Notes: generated by a model not told the origin, from the sequence alone. A stretch of 64,000 nucleotides of DNA from Jeongeupia sp. HS-3 (GCF_015140455.1 NZ_AP024094.1:2542001-2606000); one strand, 5' to 3'. Positions 53,317 to 63,239 are shown, counted from the first letter of the stretch. Translations and numbers: made by a program.

Positions 53317-53949
53317 CTATCCGAACAGCACCAGCCGTTCCCCGTGACAAATCTTCTGGAGGTAGAAGAGCTGCGGCAGCGGCCCCGTGTGGCCCAGTTG
53401 GCGGGCGGCCTGACACAGCGCCCAAGATTGGGCCCGCACCCCATGAAATCCGGGTTGCCGGGCGATGCGCTCAAGCGTCTCTGCGAGGGCCCCGTAGTTG
53501 CGCCGGCCAGCCTGAAAGGCTACGAATGCATGCAACTCGGCCATCTCCTGCTTCGGCCGCCGCCAGGTCCAAGCAGTCCTGCCTCGCGCTTCGTGACGGA
53601 CCAACTCATAACCCAGCCACCTCAGCCGTGGCCTCTCACAGACCTGCTTCAAGGTCTCACCTTCCAAACCCGCGCCATCGGTCACAAGCAGCAGCCATCC
53701 CACCTGCCCGGCCCCCTCAGGCCAATACATCACCAGCACGGCGTTTGCCAGCCCCTTCTTCTTCCGGGTAAGGCGTTGCGCCGGTGAGCAGCCAATGCCG
53801 TACAGCGCGTGGAACTTGTTGGCGAGCGCTTCGGCTTTGGCGGCTTTCACGGTGCCGCAGGTGTAGCGGTGATAGCCCTTCGGCACGCTGTCGAGAACTC
53901 GGGCCAGGGCGGCGGTCTTGCTGCGCGCGATCGGGGTAGAAGCAGGCAT
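53317..53949 (-). CDS. Hypothetical island protein
   Basis: 210 residues from the ATG at 53949 (MPASTPIARSKTAALARVLD). Markers: GYHRYTCGTVKAAKAEALA, HALYGIGCSPAQRL and WLLLVTDGAGLEGE. Similar unknown proteins recur in small integrative elements, as far as I recall; function unknown. A longer frame upstream to 54246 has no support. Confidence 0.65.
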   Translation of the reverse strand: MPASTPIARSKTAALARVLDSVPKGYHRYTCGTVKAAKAEALANKFHALYGIGCSPAQRLTRKKKGLANAVLVMYWPEGAGQVGWLLLVTDGAGLEGETLKQVCERPRLRWLGYELVRHEARGRTAWTWRRPKQEMAELHAFVAFQAGRRNYGALAETLERIARQPGFHGVRAQSWALCQAARQLGHTGPLPQLFYLQKICHGERLVLFG

Positions 53950-54207
53950 GAAAATTCCGGGTTGAACGTGATACCCGGTATAGCGCGATGCCGCGTGATT
54001 GCAGTGTGATGCACGTGCGGCGCAGCCGCACATAATGATGTTCCGTGCAGAGCACGGAGAAACAACGCTATACGCCAATAGGTAAGACGTGTTTGCAAGG
54101 GCAGGCAACCAGGCGAGAGCTTGGATGACTCGCATGCACGGTGGTCTGCGCCATGCGTCTTCTCGTTGAGGACGCATCGCGCAGACCGCCAACTGCAAAT
54201 CACACAC

Positions 54208-54402
54208 ATGTCGAAAGACACGCGAAGGGGCGCCAACCCTTCGCACACTGCCTTAGCTGCATGCCGGGTAACGCTGGCTGGTGCGGCTGAAACGGGCGCT
54301 GGTGGCAGACATGCCACCTTCGACCCAATCCGCCTCGCGGCGGTGTTGGGCGACACGGAAACGGGAACTGCGGTAACGCAGACCAACCCTGTTGATACGT
54401 GA
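54208..54402 (+). CDS. Small hypothetical protein next to the structured RNA
   Basis: 64 residues, MSKDTRRGANPSHTALAACR... ending TQTNPVDT. No known domain. Its TGA stop is the exact left border of the structured RNA that follows. No Shine-Dalgarno evident. Confidence 0.4.
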   Translation: MSKDTRRGANPSHTALAACRVTLAGAAETGAGGRHATFDPIRLAAVLGDTETGTAVTQTNPVDT

Positions 54403-54973
54403 ACCGGTGCAAATCCGGATTCTGGGGCGTTTGAAAACGAACGGCGCGACAGAAACCGCGCGTGTGGGCTGCTGAGGGCGTAGAAATGCGTCAGGCCGCT
54501 GAGGGGAAACCTGGAAGCGGTGGCACCTCCGTAATGGGAGGGTCGCTGGATAGCTTAAGCACGTAACTAGGGGTGTGAGTCCCCTTTATCGCGGTAAGAA
54601 ACCTTGGCTACGCCCCGCTTGGGGTGATTCATTGATGACGGTTCAAAGGCGGGTAAGCGCCTGCTATGGAACATCGAGGCGCCGAAACCGGGCAACCGGG
54701 TAAGCGTATGCGATGCCTTTGAACCAGAGATGACGTATGCCGAAATCGTGGTTTCGACACGATCAGCTAACGTGGGAATCTCTGACGGCCGATGGACCGG
54801 GGTGGCACCCGGGATGGCGCAAGAGAGGGAGCGGCGGAGAGTAGAGTCTGAGCGAACTTCGAGACCTAATCAGTCAAGAGGCGAGCAAACCGGGCGACCG
54901 GTACTCGAAAACTGCCAGCGGTGGAAATTGTGTGTGACCCCGCAAGGGGAAGGGCTTGGCGGCCCGTTGTAGC
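54403..54973 (+). ncRNA. Large structured RNA, possibly orphan HEARO/omega RNA
   Basis: About 570 bases without a gene but full of paired segments read on the plus strand: CCTCC-GGGAGG, AGGGG-CCCCT, CCCCGCTTGGGG, a long-range stem GGTTCAAAGGC/GCCTTTGAACC (near 54642 and 54715), ATCGTG-CACGAT, CCGGGGTG-CACCCGG and CCCC-GCAA-GGGG with a GNRA loop. It begins right after GTGA, the context reported for mobile HEARO RNAs. No group II domain V or reverse transcriptase, and no IscB nuclease gene nearby. Confidence 0.55.
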
Positions 54974-55073
54974 GATGTGCCATCCCTCCCGCTTGGCGGC
55001 GGGGGGGATGAACTCTGGCCTTGGCGGGTCAGATAGCGAGGCGAGGCAACTTATCGTCGGAATATCTCAATAC

Positions 55074-55105
55074 AAGACCGGGCATCATGCTCGATGCCCG
55101 GTCTT
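55074..55105. terminator. Bidirectional terminator
   Basis: 13-bp perfect stem AAGACCGGGCATC / GATGCCCGGTCTT with T-run. Ends the structured RNA transcript on plus and the integrase on minus. Confidence 0.85.
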
Positions 55106-55138
55106 TCTCCTCAAGGACCTTCAACATTGCGGCCTGCA

Positions 55139-56131
55139 TCATGCGGCCGCTCGCACCGCAGCAACCAGCTCGTCGGCGGTTGGGTTGTAGTAGCGCATGG
55201 CCATTTGTAGGGTCCGCCATCCAAAAACCTTGGCCAAAGTCGTTTGAGGCATCGTTGGTGCCAACCTCGATGCGGCTTCATGCCGCAGGTCATGAAAGCA
55301 CAAGCCAACGATACCGGCACGCTCACACGCCCTTCTGAAGGCCGCCCCCAGACCATTTGAATCGTGGAACTTCGTCACTCGTCCACCATGAAGCGGACGC
55401 GGCAAGGATTGAAGCGCCGCTTCCGCGACTTCAGAAAGCGGCACGATACGGTCATCGCCGTTTTTGGTCATGGACAGTCGAATAACATGGTTGCGCAGAT
55501 CGATTTGCGCCCATGTCAACTCAGCGATTTCACCGCGACGCATACCCGTTTCAATCGCGAGCGTGATGCACACATCCAGGCTGTCGGTACGTCCCGCCTT
55601 GGCCGCAGCAAGAAGGCGAGCCTCCTCGTCCCCTTCAAGCCGGCGCTCTCGGCCCTTGGGCGCTTTAGGCTTGCGGATATGTGTGATGGGGTTCTCGACC
55701 GGAATGGACCAGTCCCGTTTGGCCACGTTGAATACTGCAGATATCAGGGACAGCTCCAGCTGAACCGTTTTGGGCCCAACAGACTTAAGGCGCTCATCGC
55801 GATAACTGGCGAAGTCGACGCTACGAAGCGTCGCCAAGGGGCGACTTGCTAGAGGGTGGCGCTGCCATTGCCTGAGCCGACTATTTTCGGCGCACCAGCC
55901 ACGTTTTTCAGGCGTGACCTCTTGCCGGTAACGCTCAAGCAACTCCGCGAAAGTGGTTTGCTCGGCTTCGCTACGGTCGACAAATGTGCCGCGGCGCATG
56001 TCGGCCTCGATTTGGCGAGCCCAGTCTTCAGCATCGCGCTTGGTCTCGAGGGTATGGGTTTGGGTGGGAAAGCCCTTGCGGCGGACTTGGGCCTGGTACT
56101 GGTGGGGGCCGCGCTTGCTGATGGTTGCCAT
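55139..56131 (-). CDS. Tyrosine integrase of the island
   Basis: 330 residues from MATISKRGPHQYQ (SD GGAGCAGGAAG). Catalytic residues: Arg in TGMRRGEIAELTW, His-x-x-Arg in HDLRHEAASRL, Trp/His position in GWRTLQMAMRYYNPT and the nucleophile Tyr near residue 314. An N-terminal arm-binding part (VRRKGFPTQTHTLETKRDAEDWA) and a core-binding domain precede. It lies 214 bases from the attR/tRNA and should integrate the element into tRNA-fMet. Confidence 0.95.
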   Translation of the reverse strand: MATISKRGPHQYQAQVRRKGFPTQTHTLETKRDAEDWARQIEADMRRGTFVDRSEAEQTTFAELLERYRQEVTPEKRGWCAENSRLRQWQRHPLASRPLATLRSVDFASYRDERLKSVGPKTVQLELSLISAVFNVAKRDWSIPVENPITHIRKPKAPKGRERRLEGDEEARLLAAAKAGRTDSLDVCITLAIETGMRRGEIAELTWAQIDLRNHVIRLSMTKNGDDRIVPLSEVAEAALQSLPRPLHGGRVTKFHDSNGLGAAFRRACERAGIVGLCFHDLRHEAASRLAPTMPQTTLAKVFGWRTLQMAMRYYNPTADELVAAVRAAA

Positions 56132-56306
56132 CTTCCTGCTCCAAGTGGTGGAGCAAGGGTATAGTTTCGGGCGCAGCAAGCATTGCTGCAGTAACCCTAG
56201 CGAATTCGATAAGCCCTTGATTTCATTCGCGAGAAAAAGGCTTGAGACCGCTCCCCGCATCGAGTGCTGCAAATTTGCTGCAAAAACTCGAAAAAATGAA
56301 ACGAAA

Positions 56307-56334
56307 AAGGGCTCGCCGAATTCGGCAAGCCCTT
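56307..56334 (-). terminator. Island-borne terminator behind the restored tRNA
   Basis: AAGGGCTTGCCGAATT palindrome with one mismatch, followed on the minus strand by five T. The island thus replaced the host terminator now at 44765-44794. Confidence 0.75.
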
Positions 56335-56344
56335 GATTTTATGC

Positions 56345-56392
56345 TGGTTGCGGGAACAGGACTCGAACCTGTGACCTTCGGGTTATGAGCCC
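56345..56392 (-). repeat. Right attachment repeat within tRNA-fMet
   Basis: 48 bases identical to 44800-44847. Marks the right border of the island. Confidence 0.95.
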
Positions 56393-56420
56393 GACGAGCT
56401 GCCAACTGCTCCATCCCGCG
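56345..56420 (-). tRNA. Initiator tRNA-fMet (CAU)
   Basis: 76 bases including encoded CCA. Acceptor 5' CGCGGGA pairs with TCCCGCA, leaving the C1-A72 mismatch of initiators; anticodon stem has three G-C pairs (TCGGG-CTCATAA-CCCGA) and anticodon CAU. D and T arms fold normally. The 3' 48 bases come from the island side of the integration. Confidence 0.96.
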
Positions 56421-56508
56421 ACAGAGAAGCCAGTATATGTCGCGCCCTTTCTAGTGTCAACACCTATTGGCACATATTTTGCGTATGCCGCCAAACACCT
56501 GCCACGCC

Positions 56509-57996
56509 TCAGTCGCGCAACTTGATCAGGGTCGATTTGAGCTCGGTGTATTTATCCAGCGCGTGCAGGGATTTGTCGCGGCCGTTGCCCGATTGCTTGA
56601 AGCCGCCAAACGGCAAGTTCTGGTCGCCGCCTTCTTCATAGCAGTTCACCCACACGGTGCCGGCACGCAATTTGCGGGCGGCAAGATGCGCGGTGGCCAG
56701 ATCACGCGTCCACACCGCGGCGGCAAGGCCGTAGTCGCTGTCGTTGGCAATGGAGAGCGCCTCGTCCAGCGTGTCGAATACGATCAGCGCGCACACCGGG
56801 CCGAAGATTTCCTCGCGCGCCAGCCGGTGATGTGGCGCGACTTCAAATAGCGTCGGCTCGATATAGAGCCCGGTCTCGGTCAGTTTGGCCTCGCCACCGG
56901 CCAGCAAGGTCGATTCCTTGCGGCCTGCGTCGATATAGCCGAGCACCTTGTCGTACTGGGTCTGGTCGACGATGGCGCCCATGCGCGTCTCCGGGTCGAG
57001 CGGATCTCCCGGCACGTAACGGTGGCCAGCCTCGATCAAGGCGGCGAGAAACGCCGGGTAGACCTCGCGCTGCACCAGCACGCGCGAGCCGGCCGAACAC
57101 ATCTCGCCCTGGTTATAGAAAACCCCATCGGCCGCGGCCCTGGCCGCAGCGTGCACATCCGGACAATCGGCGAGGACGATATTCGGCGATTTGCCGCCCA
57201 GCTCCAGCCAGGTGCGTTTGAGGTTCGATTGCGCAGCGCACTGCATGATCTGTCTGCCAACGGCGGTCGAGCCCGTAAAGCTGATGCAATCCACATCCAT
57301 ATGCAGCGCAAGCAGTCTGCCGGTTTCGCTGCCGCCGGGGAGCACATTGAACACGCCAGCGGGAATGCCGGCCTCGCTCGCCAGTGCGGCAATGCGGATC
57401 GCGGTCAGCGGCGATTTTTCCGAGGGTTTGAGGATCACCGAGTTGCCGGCGGCCAGCGCCGGGGCGAATTTCCAGCTGGCCATCAGCAAGGGGAAGTTCC
57501 ACGGCACCACCGCCGCGACGACGCCTAGCGGCTCGCGCGTCACCATGCCGAGCAGATTGCCGGCAACCGGTACCACCTCGCCACCGACCTTGTCGATCGC
57601 CTCGGCAAACCACTGGACGCAGTACGCGGCACCGGCAACATCAACACCAAGCGCGTCACTGATCGGTTTGCCGGTATCGAGCGTCTCCAGCAGCGCCAGC
57701 TCGTCCGCATTGGCGCGCAGCAGCCCGACGAAGCGTAGCAGCACCTGCTTGCGCTCGAGCGGCGAGCGATCGGCCCAGCGGCCGTCGTCAAACGCCGTCC
57801 TTGCCGCAGCCACTGCGGCATCGACCTCGGCCGCACCGCACGCGGCTATCCGCGCCAGCGTCTGCCGGTTGGCCGGATTCACCGTGGGGAAGGTCGCCGC
57901 AGTGCCCAGATAGCCGCCATTGATATAGGCCCGGCCCTCGAACACTTGCGCGGCAGCGAGGGCTTGCCAGTCGGAATACGTCAACAGGCGCATCAT
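56509..57996 (-). CDS. puuC: Gamma-glutamyl-gamma-aminobutyraldehyde dehydrogenase
   Basis: 495 residues, aldehyde dehydrogenase superfamily. Catalytic Cys in GEMCSAG, Glu in LELGGKSPNIV, VPWNFPLLMASWKFAPAL. Close in layout to E. coli PuuC, including RLLTYSDWQ-type N-terminus and the C-terminal PFGGFKQSGNGRDKSLHALDKYTELK. It oxidises gamma-glutamyl-aminobutyraldehyde with NAD(P)+. Start ambiguous between two adjacent ATG codons. Divergent from the puuD operon. Confidence 0.92.
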   Translation of the reverse strand: MMRLLTYSDWQALAAAQVFEGRAYINGGYLGTAATFPTVNPANRQTLARIAACGAAEVDAAVAAARTAFDDGRWADRSPLERKQVLLRFVGLLRANADELALLETLDTGKPISDALGVDVAGAAYCVQWFAEAIDKVGGEVVPVAGNLLGMVTREPLGVVAAVVPWNFPLLMASWKFAPALAAGNSVILKPSEKSPLTAIRIAALASEAGIPAGVFNVLPGGSETGRLLALHMDVDCISFTGSTAVGRQIMQCAAQSNLKRTWLELGGKSPNIVLADCPDVHAAARAAADGVFYNQGEMCSAGSRVLVQREVYPAFLAALIEAGHRYVPGDPLDPETRMGAIVDQTQYDKVLGYIDAGRKESTLLAGGEAKLTETGLYIEPTLFEVAPHHRLAREEIFGPVCALIVFDTLDEALSIANDSDYGLAAAVWTRDLATAHLAARKLRAGTVWVNCYEEGGDQNLPFGGFKQSGNGRDKSLHALDKYTELKSTLIKLRD

Positions 57997-58130
57997 TTCT
58001 CCGTTTGCTTGGCTGGCGTCCGCGCGCTCATGCAGATCAAGCGATGGGATTGCGGCAGTCAGGCCATCACGTCGGTAAGTGGCATCGCCGGCAGGTGCTC
58101 ATAAGGAAATCAAAATACCCGCGCCCTAAC

Positions 58131-58159
58131 TTGTCAATTATTTTTCGCGTGGCTTAGAC
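58131..58159 (+). promoter_or_regulatory. Candidate promoter of the puuD operon
   Basis: TTGTCA - 17 bases - TTAGAC in the 325-base divergent puuC/puuD region, which holds no gene. It leaves a leader of about 155 bases. Confidence 0.4.
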
Positions 58160-58321
58160 TGGAATTCAGCCCGCTATGGCGGCCAGGCAGATCGCCCCAC
58201 CCGCTTGATGCCGGGCCGCGATTCAACACTGCGAAAAGAATGAATGGCGAGGCGCCAACCGACGCCCTGCCGGATCCCCACCGAGGCGTGCCGCGCGCGG
58301 ACCGCGCAGCCGATAAAACGC

Positions 58322-59068
58322 ATGGCCCTTCCCGTCATAGGCATTCCCTGCTGCCGCTGGTGGCTGAATGACAAGCAGTTCTTCCATCTGGTCACCGAGA
58401 AGTACATCGAAGCGGCCAGAGGCGCCGGCGGCTTGCCACTCCTGATCCCGGCCCTCGGCGACGCCTGCGCGCCGGACGAGATCCTGGCCCATGTCGACGG
58501 CTTGTTGCTGACCGGCAGCCCGTCGAATATCGAACCGCATCATTACGGCGCGGCCGCCATCGCCGGCGACTTCAACGACCCTCACCGCGATGCGACCACA
58601 CTGCCGCTGGTTCGCGCCGCCATTGCGCTGGGCGTACCGGTGCTCGGCATCTGCCGCGGCTTTCAGGAGATGAATGTCGCCTTCGGCGGCACGCTGCATC
58701 AACAGCTGCACGATCAGCCCGGCATGCTCGACCACCGTGAACTCAAGGGCAGCATGGACGTGATGTATGACGTCGCCCACGACGTCACGCTCGTCGAAAA
58801 CGGGCTACTGCACAGGCTGTCGGGCCAGCGTGCCGCGCGGGTCAATTCACTGCACAAACAGGGCATCGCCACGCTCGGCGCCGGACTGGTAGCCGAAGCA
58901 TGGGCGCCGGACGGCTTGATCGAGGGCTTTCGCGTTGAGAACGCTCGCGCCTTCGCGCTGGCGGTGCAGTGGCACCCCGAATGGCGCTACCGCGACAACC
59001 CGTTCTCGCTGGCGCTGTTCACCGCTTTTGGCGCCGCTTGCGAAGCGCACCGACTGGCCCGGCCGTAA
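58322..59068 (+). CDS. puuD: Gamma-glutamyl-gamma-aminobutyrate hydrolase
   Basis: 248 residues from the ATG at 58322. Class I glutamine amidotransferase-like fold: GIPCCRWW, LLLTGSPSNIEPHHYG, nucleophile Cys in LGICRGFQEMNVAFGGTLHQQLHD and catalytic His in VQWHPEWRY. It releases GABA and glutamate. First gene of the plus-strand operon. Confidence 0.95.
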   Translation: MALPVIGIPCCRWWLNDKQFFHLVTEKYIEAARGAGGLPLLIPALGDACAPDEILAHVDGLLLTGSPSNIEPHHYGAAAIAGDFNDPHRDATTLPLVRAAIALGVPVLGICRGFQEMNVAFGGTLHQQLHDQPGMLDHRELKGSMDVMYDVAHDVTLVENGLLHRLSGQRAARVNSLHKQGIATLGAGLVAEAWAPDGLIEGFRVENARAFALAVQWHPEWRYRDNPFSLALFTAFGAACEAHRLARP

Positions 59069-59084
59069 CGCCAAGGAGACAAGC

Positions 59085-60413
59085 ATGAGCGTACTGAGCG
59101 ACTGGCTGCGGGAAAACCGGATCACCGAAGTCGAGTGCATCACGCCGGATTTCACCGGTATCGCCCGCGGCAAGATCGTGCCGCGCGAGAAATTCAGCGA
59201 AGAAGAAGGCATGCGCCTGCCGCAGGTCGTGCTGGTGCAGACGGTCACCGGTGAATACGCCGAGCACATCGTTCCCGATACCGATCCGGACATGGTGCTG
59301 TTGCCAGACCCCAGCAGCATCCGGCTGGTGCCGTGGGCCAAAGACCCGGTGGCGCAGGTGATTCACGACTGCTTTTATCACGACGGCCGGCCGGTCGAAA
59401 TGTCGCCACGGCATGTGCTGCGGCGCGTGCTGCAACTGTATGAGGCCAAAGGCTGGGAGCCGGTCGTCGCGCCGGAAATGGAGTTCTACATCGTCGACGT
59501 GAACGTTGATCCCGATCTGCCGCTACAGCCACCGGTCGGGCGCACCGGGCGACCCGAAACCGGCCGCAAGGCGTATTCGATCGACGCGGTGAACGAGTAC
59601 GACGATCTGTTCGAAGACGTCTACGACTATTGCGACGCGCAGCATCTGCAAATCGATACGCTGATCCACGAAGTGGGTGCCTGCCAGATGGAGATCAACT
59701 TCCTGCATGGCAAGGCGCTTGATCTGGCCGATCAGGTCTTCCTGTTCAAGCGCACGGTGCGCGAGGCGGCGATTCGCCACAATATGTACGCGACCTTCAT
59801 GGCCAAGCCGATGGAAAACGAACCCGGCTCGGCGATGCACATTCATATGAGCGTGATCGATCAGGCGACCGGCAAGAACGTGTTCTCCAACGACGATGGC
59901 AGCGCGAGCGAGGTGTTCCATCAGTGCATCGGCGGCATGCAGAAGTATTTCCCGCAACTGATCGCGCTGTTCGCCCCCTATGTGAACAGCTATCGGCGAC
60001 TGGTACGCCACACCGCCGCGCCGATCAATGTGCAATGGGGCCTGGACAACCGCACTTGCGGCATCCGCGTGCCGCACTCGACCCCGGCGGCAAGGCGGAT
60101 CGAAAACCGCATCCCCGGCGTCGATTGCAATCCCTACCTCGTACTGGCCGGAACACTGGCTGCGGCGTATCTGGGCATTGCCGAACAGCTCGCCCCGACG
60201 CCGGCACTCGACGGCAACGCCTACGGTCTGCCCTTCGCCTTTCCACACGGGCTTGACGATGCGATTGCCGTGTTCGGCAACAGCCCGGCACTGGCCAGCG
60301 TACTGGGGCAGGAGTTCATCACCGCCTACTGTGCGGTCAAGCAAGCCGAATACCTCGAATACGCCCGCGTCATCAGCCCGTGGGAGCGTCGCCACCTGTT
60401 GCTGTTCGTTTGA
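59085..60413 (+). CDS. puuA: Gamma-glutamylputrescine synthetase
   Basis: 442 residues, glutamine-synthetase fold. Metal/nucleotide motifs: PEMEFYIVD, EVGACQMEINF, GSAMHIHMS, and the C-terminal RRIENRIPGVDCNPYLVLA. N-terminus VECITPDFTGIARGKIVP is typical of the PuuA/GlnT group rather than GlnA. It joins glutamate to putrescine with ATP, the first pathway step. AAGGAG Shine-Dalgarno; 16 bases after puuD. Confidence 0.93.
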   Translation: MSVLSDWLRENRITEVECITPDFTGIARGKIVPREKFSEEEGMRLPQVVLVQTVTGEYAEHIVPDTDPDMVLLPDPSSIRLVPWAKDPVAQVIHDCFYHDGRPVEMSPRHVLRRVLQLYEAKGWEPVVAPEMEFYIVDVNVDPDLPLQPPVGRTGRPETGRKAYSIDAVNEYDDLFEDVYDYCDAQHLQIDTLIHEVGACQMEINFLHGKALDLADQVFLFKRTVREAAIRHNMYATFMAKPMENEPGSAMHIHMSVIDQATGKNVFSNDDGSASEVFHQCIGGMQKYFPQLIALFAPYVNSYRRLVRHTAAPINVQWGLDNRTCGIRVPHSTPAARRIENRIPGVDCNPYLVLAGTLAAAYLGIAEQLAPTPALDGNAYGLPFAFPHGLDDAIAVFGNSPALASVLGQEFITAYCAVKQAEYLEYARVISPWERRHLLLFV

Positions 60414-60444
60414 TCGCGCCCGTTGGCGCCTCAGGAGCAAAGTC

Positions 60445-61710
60445 ATGTCCGAATCCAGTGCCGGCTGGGACAAACGCCGCCTAGCCGCCACGCCGCGCGG
60501 CGTCGGCCTCGCCACCACCGTGTTTGCCGAACGCGCCCGCAATGCCGAGATCTGGGATAGCGATGGTCGTCGCTATATCGACTTTGCCAGCGGCATCGCC
60601 GTGCTCAATACCGGCCACCTGCATCCTAAGGTCAAAGCCGCCGTCGCCGCGCAGCTCGAGCACTTCTCGCACAGCTGCTATCAGGTGATGCCTTACGGCG
60701 GCTATGTCGAGCTGGCCGAACGCATCAACGCGCTGGTGCCGATTGCGGCGGCGACCAAAACCTTCTTCGTGACCACCGGCGCCGAAGCGGTCGAAAATGC
60801 AGTGAAGATCGCCCGTGCACATACCGGCCGTTCGGGGGTGATCGCATTCGCGGGCGGCTTTCACGGCCGCACCATGATGACGATGGCGCTGACCGGCAAG
60901 GTGTCACCGTACAAGCTGGGCTTCGGCCCCCTACCGGGCGACGTCTATCACGCACCGTTTCCGAATGCCCTGCACCGCGTCAGTGTCGACGACGCAGTCG
61001 CCGGCTTGAACGCACTGTTCAAGTCGTCGATCGAAGCCGCGCGCGTCGCCGCCATCATCGTCGAACCGGTACAGGGCGAAGGCGGTTTCAACCCGGCGCC
61101 ACTCGCATTCATGCGCGCACTACGGGCCATCTGCGATGAACACGGCATCGTGCTGATCGCCGACGAAATCCAGACCGGTTTCGGCCGTACCGGCAAATGG
61201 TTTGCGATGGAACACTACGACGTCGAGGCTGACCTGTTTACCATGGCCAAATCGCTCGGCGGCGGCTTCCCGCTTGCCGGGGTCTGCGGTCGCGCCGAGA
61301 TCATGGACGCGCCGGCAGCCGGCGGACTCGGCGGCACTTACGGCGGCAGCCCGATCGGCATTGCCGCCGCGCTGGCGGTACTCGACGTCATCACTGAAGA
61401 AAAACTGTGCGAACGCGCTGAGGTGCTCGGCGGCAAAATCAAGAGGCGGCTGGCATCACTGCGAGCCGATATCCCGCAGATTGCCGAAATCCGTGGCCCC
61501 GGCGCCATGGTTGCGGTGGAATTTTTCGACGATGGCAAACCGTCGGCGGCGTTCGCGGCCAAGGTCAAAAACAAGGCGCTCGACCTCGGCCTGCTGCTGC
61601 TCAGCTGCGGCATGCATGGCAACGTCATCCGCTTTCTATGCCCGCTGACGATTGAAGATGCACTGCTCGACGAAGCGCTCGACCTGCTCGAAACCGCCAT
61701 GCGTGCGTGA
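60445..61710 (+). CDS. 4-aminobutyrate aminotransferase
   Basis: 421 residues, class III aminotransferase. Markers: [56 protein letters not shown] and the PLP Lys in [13 protein letters not shown]. It converts GABA and 2-oxoglutarate to succinate semialdehyde (GabT/PuuE role). CAGGAGC Shine-Dalgarno. Confidence 0.94.
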   Translation: MSESSAGWDKRRLAATPRGVGLATTVFAERARNAEIWDSDGRRYIDFASGIAVLNTGHLHPKVKAAVAAQLEHFSHSCYQVMPYGGYVELAERINALVPIAAATKTFFVTTGAEAVENAVKIARAHTGRSGVIAFAGGFHGRTMMTMALTGKVSPYKLGFGPLPGDVYHAPFPNALHRVSVDDAVAGLNALFKSSIEAARVAAIIVEPVQGEGGFNPAPLAFMRALRAICDEHGIVLIADEIQTGFGRTGKWFAMEHYDVEADLFTMAKSLGGGFPLAGVCGRAEIMDAPAAGGLGGTYGGSPIGIAAALAVLDVITEEKLCERAEVLGGKIKRRLASLRADIPQIAEIRGPGAMVAVEFFDDGKPSAAFAAKVKNKALDLGLLLLSCGMHGNVIRFLCPLTIEDALLDEALDLLETAMRA

Positions 61711-61756
61711 ACCCCAAACGCCCTTGCCTCGGCATGGGTACTCAGGATCCAGACCG

Positions 61757-63217
61757 ATGTTGAAACTGAACAACCCCGCGCTGCTGCGCCAGCAATGTCC
61801 GGTCGCCGGCGCTTGGATAAACGCCGATAGCGGCGCCACCCTCGCTGTGACCAATCCGGCCACCGGCGAGACGATCGGCAGCGTGCCGAAAATGGGCGCA
61901 GCCGAGACCCGCCGCGCCATCGAGGCCGCAAAGACGGCGATGAAGAGCTGGCAACAACGTACCGCCAAGGAACGCGCCAGCGTGCTGCGCCGCTGGTTTG
62001 AGCTGATGCTCGCCAACCAGGATGATTTGGCCGCCATTCTCACCGCCGAGCAGGGCAAACCGCTGGCCGAGGCCAGGGGCGAAATTGCCTACGGCGCCGG
62101 CTATATCGAATGGTTTGCCGAAGAGGCCAAACGCGTTTACGGCGACACCATTCCGAGCCACGGCGCGGACAAACGCCTCATCGTCATCAAGCAGCCGATC
62201 GGCGTCACCGCGGCGATCACGCCGTGGAACTTCCCGAACGCGATGATCGCCCGCAAGGTCGGCCCGGCGCTGGCGGCCGGCTGCGCGATGGTGCTCAAAC
62301 CGGCATCGCAAACGCCGCTGTCGGCGCTGGCGCTGGCGGCACTGGCCTTTGATGCCGGCGTGCCGCCGGGCCTGTTCAGCGTGGTGACGGGCTCGGCCGG
62401 CGAAATCGGCGCCGAACTGAGCGGCAATCCGCTGGTCGCCAAGCTGTCGTTCACCGGCTCGACCGAAGTCGGCAAGCAACTGCTGGCGCAATGCGCGAAC
62501 ACGGTGAAAAGAACCTCGATGGAGCTCGGCGGCAACGCGCCCTTCGTGGTGTTCGACGATGCCGACCTCGACGCCGCGGTCGACGGTGCGATCGCCTCGA
62601 AATACCGCAATGCCGGCCAGACCTGCGTCTGCGCCAACCGGCTCTATGTGCAGGCCGGCGTGTACGACGCCTTCGCCGCCAAGCTCGCCGCCGCGGTGGC
62701 CAGGCTCAAGGTCGGCAACGGCGTCGATCCCGGCGTCACGCAAGGGCCGTTGATCGACGAAAAGGCAGTACACAAGGTCGAGGAGCACATCGCCGATGCA
62801 CTCGCTCACGGCGGTGAAATCGTCATTGGCGGCCAGCGCCATGCGCTCGGGCATACCTTCTTCGAGCCCACCATCATCAAGCACGCCAACGCCCGCATGA
62901 AACTCGCGCGCGAGGAAACCTTCGGTCCGCTCGCCCCGCTGTTCCGCTTCGAGACCGAGGCCGAGCTGATCGCGCAAGCCAACGACACCGAGTTCGGCCT
63001 CGCCAGCTATTTCTACAGCCGCGACATCGGCCGCATCTGGCGCGTTGCCGAAGCGCTCGAGTACGGCATGGTCGGCATCAATACCGGGCTGATCTCGACC
63101 GAGGTCGCGCCGTTTGGTGGCGTCAAGCAATCGGGCTTGGGCCGCGAGGGTTCGCACTACGGCATCGACGATTACCTGGAGCTCAAATACCTGTGCCTGG
63201 GCGGCCTTGATCGCTAA
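61757..63217 (+). CDS. gabD: Succinate-semialdehyde dehydrogenase
   Basis: 486 residues, aldehyde dehydrogenase: [41 protein letters not shown], catalytic Cys in [11 protein letters not shown] and [21 protein letters not shown], all as in GabD. It yields succinate, completing putrescine breakdown into the TCA cycle. Confidence 0.95.
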   Translation: MLKLNNPALLRQQCPVAGAWINADSGATLAVTNPATGETIGSVPKMGAAETRRAIEAAKTAMKSWQQRTAKERASVLRRWFELMLANQDDLAAILTAEQGKPLAEARGEIAYGAGYIEWFAEEAKRVYGDTIPSHGADKRLIVIKQPIGVTAAITPWNFPNAMIARKVGPALAAGCAMVLKPASQTPLSALALAALAFDAGVPPGLFSVVTGSAGEIGAELSGNPLVAKLSFTGSTEVGKQLLAQCANTVKRTSMELGGNAPFVVFDDADLDAAVDGAIASKYRNAGQTCVCANRLYVQAGVYDAFAAKLAAAVARLKVGNGVDPGVTQGPLIDEKAVHKVEEHIADALAHGGEIVIGGQRHALGHTFFEPTIIKHANARMKLAREETFGPLAPLFRFETEAELIAQANDTEFGLASYFYSRDIGRIWRVAEALEYGMVGINTGLISTEVAPFGGVKQSGLGREGSHYGIDDYLELKYLCLGGLDR

Positions 63218-63239
63218 CCCCCGAATCGAAGAGTCCACC

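Larger units (their letters stand above)
44800..56392. mobile_element. Integrative island in tRNA-fMet
   Basis: About 11.5 kb bounded by the 48-bp direct repeat, with a tyrosine integrase beside the intact tRNA. Cargo: serine resolvase, SF1 helicase plus partner, IS481-type transposase, small low-GC genes, AlpA-like HTH, HUH replication protein, unknown proteins and a large structured RNA. Composition differs from the host and varies inside the island, suggesting several acquisitions. No conjugation or phage structural genes are present, so it is mobilisable or a satellite-like element at most. Confidence 0.92.

Noticed and set aside
54403-54973. Group II intron
   Set aside because: No domain V hairpin and no reverse transcriptase; other large RNA classes fit better.
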